Shown here one piece after another: positions 9,056 through 17,206 of a stretch of 64,000 nt of DNA. Both the position numbers and the translations under genes were made by a program. How positions within the stretch are numbered: the stretch's first letter is position 1; each line of letters starts with the position of its first letter. A model generated the notes under the pieces. The model searched no databases, was not told the DNA's origin, and saw only the letters and a list, made by a program, of their open reading frames with translations. This DNA comes from Athalassotoga saccharophila (GTDB taxonomy: Bacteria; Thermotogota; Thermotogae; Mesoaciditogales; Mesoaciditogaceae), in assembly GCF_009936215.1 (NCBI RefSeq), contig NZ_AP019551.1:1450708-1514707 (forward strand). Direction: 5' to 3'.

Positions 9056-10927
9056 GTGGGAATGGATCTTTTTGCAACTCTTAACACTGCCATGCTTGGA
9101 ATGTACACCCAGCAGACGGCCATTTCAGTTGTTGCCAACAACGTCTCTAACGCGAATACCCCGGGATATTCGAGAGAGAGCCCTGTCATAGTTCAGACCC
9201 CTCCTATGGTGCTTGGTACTCTTACTCAGGCCGGGATGCCGATGATCTTTGGTACTGGTGCTGAAGTCAAGGACATTCAAAGAATAAGAGACCCGTTTTT
9301 GGATACACAGTACAGACAATCTAATTCGAGTTTGGGATTCTGGAATGAAGTTAACACACAATTCCAATACATAGAGCAACTTTTCAACACGACGAATTCC
9401 AACGGTCTTAACGCCTATTACAACAATTTCTGGTCTGCGGCCCAGCAACTCGCGACAAACCCGACAAATGTCGCAAATCAGGAAGGGTTCGTTCAATCGG
9501 CGAAGGCTTTGATTGATAACGTTAAAAGCGTGTATTCGTCCCTCGAACAGATGAAAACGAATTACACCTCTCAAATTCAAACTCAGGTTGGAAATATAAA
9601 TTCAATCCTCAAGCAAATTGCGGATTTAAACGTTAAGATACGGGAATCTTCGGTAATAGGAAATACACCAAATCAACTTCTCGATCAAAGAGATCTCTTA
9701 CTCGATCAACTCTCCAACCTTACAGATTTTACCATTACGAACATGAGTGGAAATCAAATATCCATAAATATAGGCGGTACGAATGTACTCTCGGGCCAGA
9801 CTTACGTACCGCTTAACTTTCAAAATGTTGCCGGAGAGCCAAACGCGGCCTTCGTTACGGCAAACAATCAGGCCGTGACATTCAGCCAAGGAGAGATGGG
9901 AGCACTTTTCAATCTTAGAGACAAACTAATACCGCAGTACGAGACACAACTTAATTCCTTTGCCCTAAACCTCGTAGACAAGGTGAACACAATACTCACA
10001 CAGTCATACGATCAAAATGGCAATTTGGGCCAGCCACTTTTCACAATACAAAATGCGGCGGGCCAGCCTACATCTCTTTACAGGATCATGTCATCCAACC
10101 CTCCTTCGGGCGTTGTCTACGATCCATCGGCTCCTATCGGAAATATTTTTTCTGGATTGCCATCTTCAATAACTTTGAATGTTAACGGAGCATTTGTAAA
10201 TATAAACACCTCTGTCGATACACTTAGTTCAATAGTCTCAAAGATAAACAACGCAAATGTTGGAATAGAAGCATCTCTAAGTCCAAGAGGAAATCTTGTC
10301 TTGCGTGCAACAAGTGCGATAAACTTCGACCTGATGAGAACGAATCCAAACGGAATGACAAATCCTGTCTCAATTTCTGAGAGTGACAACGGCGTGCCAG
10401 GAAATGCGTTGCTTGATAAACTTGGATTTCAAACGAACAATTACTCCATAGATCTATCGTCTTATTCCAATAATCCGAATGGCCTTGAGGTACCCGTAAA
10501 AGATGCTGCCATGAGCATAAGTGTCAATCCAATTTTGATATCCAATCCCTCTTACGTTGCGACTGATTTCTCGCCCGTTTTTAACGGAAATCCTATAGGT
10601 ACAGTTGGACCAACCGGTCCTCAGGGAAATGGCGGGATCGAACAAATAGTATCTCTCGATAGCGATTCGAATCCCCAGTCATTTAGCGCGTATTTTAGCA
10701 ATCTTGTAAGTCAACTCGGAATTCAAGGGCAAAACGCGACGGCAATGTACAACAATGCCAATTCTTTGGTCAACCAGATAAGTCAGGACAGAAAACAGGT
10801 TTCAAGTGTTTCTATAAATGATGAACTTGCCCAGATGATTCTTTACCAAAATGCTTATACGGCCTCTGCTCAAGTTATATCGACTGTGAATTCAATGCTC
10901 CAAACACTTGTTTCAATGGTGGGGTGA
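9056..10927 (+). CDS. flgK: Flagellar hook-associated protein 1
   Basis: FlgK joins hook and filament. The N-terminus (MDLFATLNTAMLGMYTQQTA, then VVANNVSNANTPGYSRE) is the standard flagellar rod/hook helical signature. The C-terminus (SINDELAQMILYQNAY) is the matching FlgK helix. About 623 residues. The reading frame is open from 9023, but GGGAGG at 9042-9047 points to GTG 9056; ATG 9062 is an alternative. Near residue 515 a short Gly-Pro-rich run (GPTGPQGNGG) interrupts the variable domain, an unusual collagen-like patch. It is first of flgK-flgL-fliW-csrA. Confidence 0.97.
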   Translation: MGMDLFATLNTAMLGMYTQQTAISVVANNVSNANTPGYSRESPVIVQTPPMVLGTLTQAGMPMIFGTGAEVKDIQRIRDPFLDTQYRQSNSSLGFWNEVNTQFQYIEQLFNTTNSNGLNAYYNNFWSAAQQLATNPTNVANQEGFVQSAKALIDNVKSVYSSLEQMKTNYTSQIQTQVGNINSILKQIADLNVKIRESSVIGNTPNQLLDQRDLLLDQLSNLTDFTITNMSGNQISINIGGTNVLSGQTYVPLNFQNVAGEPNAAFVTANNQAVTFSQGEMGALFNLRDKLIPQYETQLNSFALNLVDKVNTILTQSYDQNGNLGQPLFTIQNAAGQPTSLYRIMSSNPPSGVVYDPSAPIGNIFSGLPSSITLNVNGAFVNINTSVDTLSSIVSKINNANVGIEASLSPRGNLVLRATSAINFDLMRTNPNGMTNPVSISESDNGVPGNALLDKLGFQTNNYSIDLSSYSNNPNGLEVPVKDAAMSISVNPILISNPSYVATDFSPVFNGNPIGTVGPTGPQGNGGIEQIVSLDSDSNPQSFSAYFSNLVSQLGIQGQNATAMYNNANSLVNQISQDRKQVSSVSINDELAQMILYQNAYTASAQVISTVNSMLQTLVSMVG

Positions 10928-10930
10928 TTT

Positions 10931-11890
10931 ATGAGAATAACTCAAAGCATGATGAAAGACCAAATAGTCAACAACATAGATAACGTTTTAAGAAGAATAT
11001 CCACACTTCAAAGACAGGCATCGAGTGGGAACAAATTCGATCTTCCTTCTCAAGATCCTTCAGACGCAGTTTTGACCGTCAATTACAATGCCGTCCTTGA
11101 AAAATTGAACACATACAAATCTTCGCTCAGTCAGGTCCAAAATAACTTTCAGGGATATGACAACATAACCGGACAGATAATGGCTGCCGTCCAGCAGGTT
11201 AACTCTCTCGTCGTTCAGGCTGCAAATGGTACGAATACTCCCTCTGATAGGGCAGCCATCGCCGATGAAATAAAGCAGATAAGTAGCACAATAGCCCAGT
11301 TGGGTGGAACGAATGTAAATGGAAATTACATGTTCGCAGGATCGAGCAATTCGAATCCAATCACTTCCATGGTCTCTGGAGGATCAACGATTTATTACTA
11401 CACGAGCAATTCTGCCACGTCTGCAAGACTCTCTCTAAAAATAGGTACGGTTACGATCGACAGCAACGTAAATGTTGTCGATCTCTTCAATTACACGCAG
11501 ACCTCGGGATCGGTTCAGAGTGCGAGTTTGATCTCTTACGTGACAGGATCTGGCGGTACAATCCATATGGGCCTTCTCGATAAGATCGTGCAAGATCTTC
11601 AAAACAACAACGTTGCAAATCTTAAATCTGATCTTGGTGATCTTCAGGATTACGAGAACTCTCTTTCAAAGGTGACAACTCAGATAGGTGCAACGGAGCA
11701 ATCTCTTCAAAGCCTTATAAATAGCAATCAAAGTTTGAACATGTATGTGACACAACTTGTCTCTTCGGCACAGGGCGCTGATATGGTAAAGGTATTGTCC
11801 GATCTTGCGCTTCAGGAAACGGTTTATCAGGCGGCATTGCAAACAAGTGCAAATTCATTGCTTCCTACCCTTGCAAATTTTTTGAAGTGA
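10931..11890 (+). CDS. flgL: Flagellar hook-associated protein 3
   Basis: FlgL, the second hook-filament junction protein, 319 residues. The N-terminal MRITQSMMKDQIVNNI and the flagellin-like segment SSGNKFDLPSQDPSDA match the family. The C-terminus (ALQETVYQAALQTSANSL) carries the flagellin C-terminal helix. It starts 3 bases after flgK with GGGGTGA upstream, so it is cotranscribed. Confidence 0.96.
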   Translation: MRITQSMMKDQIVNNIDNVLRRISTLQRQASSGNKFDLPSQDPSDAVLTVNYNAVLEKLNTYKSSLSQVQNNFQGYDNITGQIMAAVQQVNSLVVQAANGTNTPSDRAAIADEIKQISSTIAQLGGTNVNGNYMFAGSSNSNPITSMVSGGSTIYYYTSNSATSARLSLKIGTVTIDSNVNVVDLFNYTQTSGSVQSASLISYVTGSGGTIHMGLLDKIVQDLQNNNVANLKSDLGDLQDYENSLSKVTTQIGATEQSLQSLINSNQSLNMYVTQLVSSAQGADMVKVLSDLALQETVYQAALQTSANSLLPTLANFLK

Positions 11891-12312
11891 TGGACATGGT
11901 GTACGAGACAAAGGTTGGAACTTTCGATATTTCTGAAGAAAATGTGATAAATTTTAAAAACGGAATTCCGGGATTTGAACATCTTAAAAAATTTGCGGTA
12001 ATCTCTCTTGCAGAGACAGAACCTATAAAATGGTTGGTCTCTTTGGAAGACAAAAACATAGGTCTTCCCATTGTCGATCCGTGGATAGCATTTTCTAATT
12101 ATTCGATAAATCTAAATCAATCCGTGCTCGATGAACTTGGAAATCCCAAAAGAGAAAATGTCCTTGTCTTTTGTGTTATATCTTTGAAAGAGCCCGTTAC
12201 GATAAATCTGGTCGCACCAATAGTTATAAACCTTGAAAAGGGCATCGGCATGCAGGTCATCCTCGAGGGTACCAATTACTCAGTCAGAGAACCAATTAAG
12301 GCGAGTGATTGA
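11890..12312 (+). CDS. fliW: Flagellar assembly factor FliW
   Basis: FliW binds flagellin and also binds and inhibits CsrA, linking filament assembly to flagellin translation. The protein has the family motif [17 protein letters not shown] and the later [16 protein letters not shown] strand. Start ATG 11890 overlaps the flgL stop in a TGATG junction; GTG 11887 is also in frame. No strong ribosome-binding site is seen, so coupling to flgL is likely. It is followed directly by its partner csrA. Confidence 0.93.
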   Translation: MDMVYETKVGTFDISEENVINFKNGIPGFEHLKKFAVISLAETEPIKWLVSLEDKNIGLPIVDPWIAFSNYSINLNQSVLDELGNPKRENVLVFCVISLKEPVTINLVAPIVINLEKGIGMQVILEGTNYSVREPIKASD

Positions 12313-12313
12313 T

Positions 12314-12541
12314 ATGCTCGTTCTCAAAAGAAAGAATGGACAGGGAATAAAGATAGGCAATGATATAACTGTAAGAATTCTTTCCGTTGATAAAGATGGA
12401 GTCGTTAAAATAGGAATAGAAGCACCAAGAGAGATAAAGGTATTCCGAGAGGAAATATATGAAGAAATAAGTCAGCAAAATAGATCTTCTTCAGATTTTG
12501 ATATCAAATTGGCAAACGTATTCAAAAACAAAGGGCCTTAA
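12314..12541 (+). CDS. csrA: Translational regulator CsrA
   Basis: CsrA is an RNA-binding dimer that blocks ribosome-binding sites; flagellin mRNA is the usual target in bacteria with FliW. The 75 residues begin [15 protein letters not shown], the canonical start, and contain [20 protein letters not shown]. The usual HRxEVY is FREEIY here. The frame is open upstream to 12233 inside fliW, but homology fixes ATG 12314. The stop overlaps a bidirectional terminator. Confidence 0.96.
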   Translation: MLVLKRKNGQGIKIGNDITVRILSVDKDGVVKIGIEAPREIKVFREEIYEEISQQNRSSSDFDIKLANVFKNKGP

Positions 12542-12553
12542 AGGCCCTTTGTT
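12527..12553. terminator. Bidirectional Rho-independent terminator
   Basis: AACAAAGGGCC pairs with GGCCCTTTGTT around a TTAAA loop, an 11-bp stem. It sits between convergent csrA and the peptide-binding-protein gene and overlaps both stop regions. Confidence 0.85.
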
Positions 12554-14429
12554 ATTTAGAAAGAGAATAAAAATCTATTCCAGGTCTCATCGCATTCCAG
12601 TACCAGCCCTTGACCCAGGTTCTTTCAACCCAATAACCTTCTGGCTGATCTGTCCATATATAAAGCGCATTTTCATGATCCAATTCGGCTATCTTTTTAG
12701 CAATTTGTGCGCGCTGTGCAGGGTCAACTGTGGTCATCAAAGAATTGACAAGTGGATCCATATACGTCTTTGCCCACGTGGTATAACTTGCACCAAGTGT
12801 TGCTCCGTAGGCACCACTTGAAGCGTAGTAAGCCTGTGCGAAATCGTAAGGATCAGGATAATCGGCGAGCCATCCCATCATGTACATCGGCAATCTTCCG
12901 GCAAGATAATCGGAAAGGAAAGAAGACCACAATTCTCCGACAACATTTATTTGGAACTTGGGATTCAAAATTCTTGCGTAATTGGCAAGAGCCTGAAGTG
13001 CAAGTTCTCTGATCGAGTTTCCAGTGTTATATACCGCAGTAAATTTGAATCCCTTTTGCCACAATTGACCGTTGTAGGCTTTTTTGAAATATTCTGCGGC
13101 TTTTTGAAGATTTTGCTCATATTTAGGAAGATTTGGATCGTATCCAGGCAATCCTTCTATTATAGCGCTGTTAGGTTGAATCGCCATTCCATTCCATGCC
13201 TGCTGTATGTACTGTGTGTAAGGAAATAGGTACTCGAATCCCTTTCTAACATCCAAATTCGAGAAGAAATCGGGCGGAATGCCATTTCCGTCAAGTTTTC
13301 CAGATCCTATGTAAGCATTTCCTTGAGCGTTTATATTCCATGTAAAGTAGATGTTATCAACTTCAAGGGTTGGGAGATCCTTTATAACCCTTATATCTTT
13401 GTTATTTTCGACTTCCTGCAGATATTGAACCGGAACATATATCGTATCAGCCTGACCGGACTGGAGATCAAGCAGTCTTGTTGTGAACTCGCTTACATAT
13501 TTTATAACGGCATATTTTGTTGGAGCAGGTCCAGCCCAGTATTTATCAAATCTTACAAAGGCTATTTCTCTGCCAGGTGTCCAGTACTGAATCGTATAAG
13601 GTCCGGTACCATTTTCTATTGAAAGAAGAGGATCTTCGGCATGGGTTGGATTATGGTAATACCACCAGTCATCGGCCTTGCCGTCCCAAGCGTTGTGATC
13701 GGCTGCCCATTTTTCATCAAGAATTGCCGAAATATTAGATCCGTGAGCGAGAATTTCGAGAAATGGTGGATAAGTTTGTGGAAGATGAATTATGACATCA
13801 TTTCCTTTGATCTCAAAATCTTTTGCAAGCAAATTAAACGCGTTGATGAGTGCCTGCTTGTACTTGTCATTCAAAGGATTCTTCGTGCCAGTTGCGAATA
13901 TTCCCAGCGATGACAGACTTGTGTAATTTAGAGGATTGCTAAGACCGAGTTCATTTGCGACTACCTGAACAATTGAAGTTACATATTGGCCATCTATCAT
14001 CGGAAATAATGGACCCGCAAGCATCCAAGAAGGCCCACCAGATCTGTCAAATATAACGGCTCTCTCGAGTGAATAAACAACATCCTGCGGAGTAAGAACA
14101 TCTCCGTTGTGGAAGTAGACACCCTGTCTTATGTGGAAGACATAGGTTGTGCCATTGTCGAGTATAGTACCGTCAGACAGAGATGGAACATTGGTAGAAA
14201 GCATTGGCAAAAATTTTGTTGTAGATGTACCATCGTACTGAACAAGATTGTCATATAGTTGCCATATAACCTCTCCCGATGCCGTATCATAAGCCCACGC
14301 TGGATCGATTGAATCGATGGGCCCTATAGTTTCTTCAACTATAGTATCGGGATTAACAACGTTTTGAGCCATTCCAATGGAAAAAAACACCACCGAAATG
14401 ACCGCAAGCACTACCAAAAGCCTTTTCAT
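12552..14429 (-). CDS. Extracellular solute-binding protein family 5 (oligopeptide-type)
   Basis: A 625-residue periplasmic binding protein of the OppA/DppA family. There is an N-terminal signal peptide (MKRLLVVLAVISVVFFSIGMAQ), apparently cleaved after AQ, with no lipobox cysteine. SBP5 features include IDPAWAYDTASGEVIWQLYDNLV, the FHIRQGVYFHNGD block and VVYSLERAV. The ligand may be a peptide or, as in several Thermotogota members, an oligosaccharide; the sequence does not decide this. AGGAGGAGG precedes the ATG. No permease or ATPase gene is adjacent, so it must work with a transporter encoded elsewhere. Confidence 0.92.
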   Translation of the reverse strand: MKRLLVVLAVISVVFFSIGMAQNVVNPDTIVEETIGPIDSIDPAWAYDTASGEVIWQLYDNLVQYDGTSTTKFLPMLSTNVPSLSDGTILDNGTTYVFHIRQGVYFHNGDVLTPQDVVYSLERAVIFDRSGGPSWMLAGPLFPMIDGQYVTSIVQVVANELGLSNPLNYTSLSSLGIFATGTKNPLNDKYKQALINAFNLLAKDFEIKGNDVIIHLPQTYPPFLEILAHGSNISAILDEKWAADHNAWDGKADDWWYYHNPTHAEDPLLSIENGTGPYTIQYWTPGREIAFVRFDKYWAGPAPTKYAVIKYVSEFTTRLLDLQSGQADTIYVPVQYLQEVENNKDIRVIKDLPTLEVDNIYFTWNINAQGNAYIGSGKLDGNGIPPDFFSNLDVRKGFEYLFPYTQYIQQAWNGMAIQPNSAIIEGLPGYDPNLPKYEQNLQKAAEYFKKAYNGQLWQKGFKFTAVYNTGNSIRELALQALANYARILNPKFQINVVGELWSSFLSDYLAGRLPMYMMGWLADYPDPYDFAQAYYASSGAYGATLGASYTTWAKTYMDPLVNSLMTTVDPAQRAQIAKKIAELDHENALYIWTDQPEGYWVERTWVKGWYWNAMRPGIDFYSLSK

Positions 14430-14599
14430 ACCGTCTTGCCTCCTCCTGATTAATTAAGATAAAAAAACAGAATTGATACATTTCAAGGATATCAAAAAAA
14501 ATATGCGAAAGTAATTTCAAATAAAATAAGCATTTTTTATCCAATACTGTACTTTAAATGAAATTGCATCAAATAAGTAAGGAATAATTAACTCAGAAG
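14430..14599. other. AT-rich gap between binding protein and heptamer tract
   Basis: About 170 bases of AT-rich sequence containing the upstream region of the minus-strand binding-protein gene. I see no convincing promoter pair and no gene. Confidence 0.5.
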
Positions 14600-14732
14600 G
14601 CACGTAGCATGTGGCTCGTGGCACGTAGAATAAAATTGAGAATTGAAAATGGACAATTTTCAATTTTTAATTTGCAATTATCAATTATTCCATTCACTGC
14701 TCACTGGCTCCATTGGCTATAAGCCATGCGCC
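14600..14732. repeat. Degenerate heptamer (7-bp period) repeat tract abutting the CRISPR array
   Basis: From 14600 the sequence can be cut into 19 consecutive 7-mers with no phase slip, each resembling its neighbours. Examples are GCACGTA, GCATGTG, GCTCGTG, GCACGTA; then ATTGAGA, ATTGAAA; then ATTTTCA, ATTTTTA, ATTTGCA, ATTATCA; then CATTCAC, TGCTCAC. The word drifts along the tract from GC-rich to A-initial AT-rich to C-rich. It ends at the first base of the degenerate terminal CRISPR repeat. Confidence 0.75.
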
Positions 14733-16500
14733 AATACATTCCTCAAAGGTAGGATAGAAACACGAACATCAGGTGAAACACCTGAATTAACGCTTGTCAG
14801 GTTTTCATTCCTCAAAGGTAGGATAGAAACATTAAAAATTCCAAGGTTTTATTTGCAACCTATTGTGTTTTCATTCCTCAAAGGTAGGATAGAAACACGA
14901 TGGTTTTGCGTTCGGAAATTTAGAACAATATCAGTTTTCATTCCTCAAAGGTAGGATAGAAACCACAAAAATTCAACAGCATCTTCGACGTCATCGGTGT
15001 TTTCATTCCTCAAAGGTAGGATAGAAACATTACATTGATTTTTTAAGGTCTCTAATTGTGTTTTAGTTTTCATTCCTCAAAGGTAGGATAGAAACCATAT
15101 CCTCCACGCTGATGGTAGAAACAGGCATGTTCAGTTTTCATTCCTCAAAGGTAGGATAGAAACCGAATCTTTGTACTTTTACTTAGGCGTCGCGGAGTTT
15201 GTTTTCATTCCTCAAAGGTAGGATAGAAACGCATATATGCCGGCGGTTTATACGAAATTGTTAGGTTTTCATTCCTCAAAGGTAGGATAGAAACCAAGCA
15301 TCGAGGGGGTTGGGGTTGGAGATTTTATGTAAAGTTTTCATTCCTCAAAGGTAGGATAGAAACGATTTTATAAATAATGAAACTGGTGAACGAGATAGGT
15401 TTTCATTCCTCAAAGGTAGGATAGAAACAACTGGGCTGGAAAAAGCGCATATGACTGGTATTCCAGTTTTCATTCCTCAAAGGTAGGATAGAAACTAAAG
15501 CAGTCTCAGTCTGCTCGTACATTTGCGCCTCTGTTTTCATTCCTCAAAGGTAGGATAGAAACAGAGAAAATTTAATTACGAAAACATGAGAGGTTTGTAC
15601 GTTTTCATTCCTCAAAGGTAGGATAGAAACAACAATCTTGGCCTTGTGTATCTCTTCCCATTGCTGGTTTTCATTCCTCAAAGGTAGGATAGAAACTCAT
15701 ATTTCGCCGTCAACTTGTTTATTGCATCCGTGTTTTCATTCCTCAAAGGTAGGATAGAAACAAAAAGTTTATCGATAGCGTCGGCTTGTGTCATATCAGT
15801 TTTCATTCCTCAAAGGTAGGATAGAAACGTTTACCCTTGACAACGTTAAGCGGAGTGAGTATGCTGTTTTCATTCCTCAAAGGTAGGATAGAAACAATAT
15901 TGTAAGTACTGAAAGAGGTGATAATATAAAAGTTTTCATTCCTCAAAGGTAGGATAGAAACAAGATAATTTGACACCTCTTCACGTTCTACATATGCAAG
16001 TTTTCATTCCTCAAAGGTAGGATAGAAACTGTTGTTATCCCTTGCCTCCCTTCGTTGTTTTATGCGTTTTCATTCCTCAAAGGTAGGATAGAAACCGTTC
16101 TCTGGGAGGGCGAAGAAGTGAACTCTCGGCTGTTTTCATTCCTCAAAGGTAGGATAGAAACTAATGCAATTCCGGCTGGAGTATTCACTCCATTGCTCCA
16201 AGTTTTCATTCCTCAAAGGTAGGATAGAAACACTAAACTCTAACCAACGAAAAGCGTTATAAATACTATAGTTTTCATTCCTCAAAGGTAGGATAGAAAC
16301 TTAGTATAGTTTATTTAGGATTTGATGGTAAATTGTAGTTTTCATTCCTCAAAGGTAGGATAGAAACCTCGAAGCGATTTCAAAAAATATCTTTTTGCAT
16401 ATACCGTTTTCATTCCTCAAAGGTAGGATAGAAACTGTCAGTCCTTCGCAATAGATTGCATACGTTTCGCGTTTTCATTCCTCAAAGGTAGGATAGAAAC
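14732..16500 (-). CRISPR. CRISPR array, 27 repeats and 26 spacers
   Basis: A 30-base repeat occurs 27 times; on the plus strand it begins GTTTTCATTCC and ends GGTAGGATAGAAAC. Spacers are 34-40 bases. All repeats look identical except the leftmost (14732-14761), whose first five bases are changed. Read on the minus strand, the repeat (GTTTCTATCC...GAATGAAAAC) closely resembles type I-B/III repeats of Clostridia and Thermotogota that end in ATTGAAAC. A strong minus-strand promoter sits just right of the array and the degenerate repeat is at the far left. All three point to minus-strand transcription with the leader on the right. No cas gene is in the window, so the type cannot be assigned here. 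Confidence 0.97.
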
Positions 16501-16510
16501 TCGTTGACAT

Positions 16511-16539
16511 AGTATAACATAAGGATTTCTAAAAGTCAA
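16511..16539 (-). promoter_or_regulatory. Promoter reading into the CRISPR array (leader side)
   Basis: On the minus strand TTGACT, a 17-base spacer and TATACT end 10 bases before the first repeat. Transcription would start about 4 bases before the array. The AT-rich sequence to its right is the presumed leader. Confidence 0.75.
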
Positions 16540-16619
16540 TTTTGGGAAAAAGTATGTGAACTTGTATACATAAAAGTGAGATAAAAGCTTTAGTGATAAT
16601 TATTTATGTAAGAAATCCG

Positions 16620-16669
16620 ATCGTCGTCGATCTCCGGGGGTTTTTCGAGTATCGTAGGTCGACGACGAT
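16620..16669. repeat. Long-loop GC-rich inverted repeat
   Basis: ATCGTCGTCGA (16620-16630) is perfectly complementary to TCGACGACGAT (16659-16669), with a 28-base loop containing CCGGGGGTTTTT. It stands out from the AT-rich gap around it. It could be a stem of a small RNA, a protein-binding dyad or a relic of a mobile element. Confidence 0.6.
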
Positions 16670-16680
16670 GGTAAATGAAG

Positions 16681-16932
16681 TATGAATGATGTTAAGAGAA
16701 AAGGAGGCGATGGAAATGATCTGTGGATATATGTAAATATATTTAATTATTGGAGATAATTAATATGAGTTCTTATGTGATTGAATGTTAATGGTCGGGT
16801 GTGTAACAAAAGAGGTGGGGAAAAGAGGCTAAATTTAACGTAAAAGGGTATATACTCGCAATCCAATGGTAAAATATGAGAGGTCATTCACCTGTGTTGT
16901 AACATGCCAGATCAGATATTTTGGCAATTTAC
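16681..16932. other. Gene-poor gap with two tiny ORFs behind ribosome-binding sites
   Basis: No gene of normal length is supported. An AGGAGG at 16702-16707 precedes ATGs at 16710 and 16716 that encode only eight or six codons. A second short ORF of eight codons follows a GGAG near 16760-16795. These may be chance or remnants of decayed genes between the CRISPR leader and the riboswitch promoter. Confidence 0.4.
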
Positions 16933-16961
16933 TTGATCGGTCATTTCTTTTGTGATAGAAT
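16933..16961 (+). promoter_or_regulatory. Promoter of the B12 riboswitch-btuFCD operon
   Basis: TTGATC, a 17-base spacer and TAGAAT with a TGn extension. The predicted start (about 16968) coincides with the first base of riboswitch helix P1. Confidence 0.8.
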
Positions 16962-16967
16962 AATTCT

Positions 16968-17110
16968 GAAACAGGTTTTAACAGGGAAGTTCGGTGAGAA
17001 TCCGACATGGTCCCGCCACTGTAACCGGCGACGAAATCTGCAGATGCCACTGGGAAACTGGGAAGGCGCAGATGGAGAATGACCCGGAAGTCAGGAGACC
17101 TACCTGTTTC
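16968..17110 (+). promoter_or_regulatory. Adenosylcobalamin riboswitch aptamer
   Basis: The aptamer is closed by GAAACAGGT (16968-16976) pairing with ACCTGTTTC (17102-17110). Inside are the conserved GCCACTGTAACC and GCCACTGGGAA segments and the B12 box AGTCAGGAGACC (17089-17100). It precedes cobalamin uptake genes. High adenosylcobalamin is expected to favour the downstream terminator and shut off btuFCD. Confidence 0.95.
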
Positions 17111-17164
17111 GAGAAGTTCATAAACACTCGCGCGAAGTGTTGAGGATGGTAAAAATGGGAAACC

Positions 17165-17192
17165 AGCCGACTTTGTCGGCTTTAATTTTTTT
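17165..17192 (+). terminator. Riboswitch expression-platform terminator
   Basis: AGCCGAC pairs with GTCGGCT around TTT, followed by TTAATTTTTTT, immediately before the btuF ribosome-binding site AAGGAGGG. The 54 bases between aptamer and terminator include a small AACACT/AGTGTT hairpin that may take part in switching. Confidence 0.85.
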
Positions 17193-17206
17193 AAGGAGGG
17201 ATTAAA

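Noticed and set aside
12233-12313. N-terminal extension of CsrA into fliW
   Set aside because: CsrA proteins begin MLxLxRK; the extension is fliW coding sequence in another frame.
14643-14954. 103-codon open frame at the left end of the CRISPR array
   Set aside because: Its translation repeats SFLKGRIET-like blocks, which is simply the 30-base repeat read through; it is not a gene.
14732-16500. Plus-strand transcription of the CRISPR array, suggested by GATAGAAAC at the repeat end
   Set aside because: The promoter on the right, the degenerate repeat on the left and the better minus-strand match to known repeat families all favour the minus strand.
16835-17050. 71-codon minus-strand frame over the riboswitch
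   Set aside because: It covers the promoter and conserved aptamer bases, has no convincing ribosome-binding site and no recognisable product.
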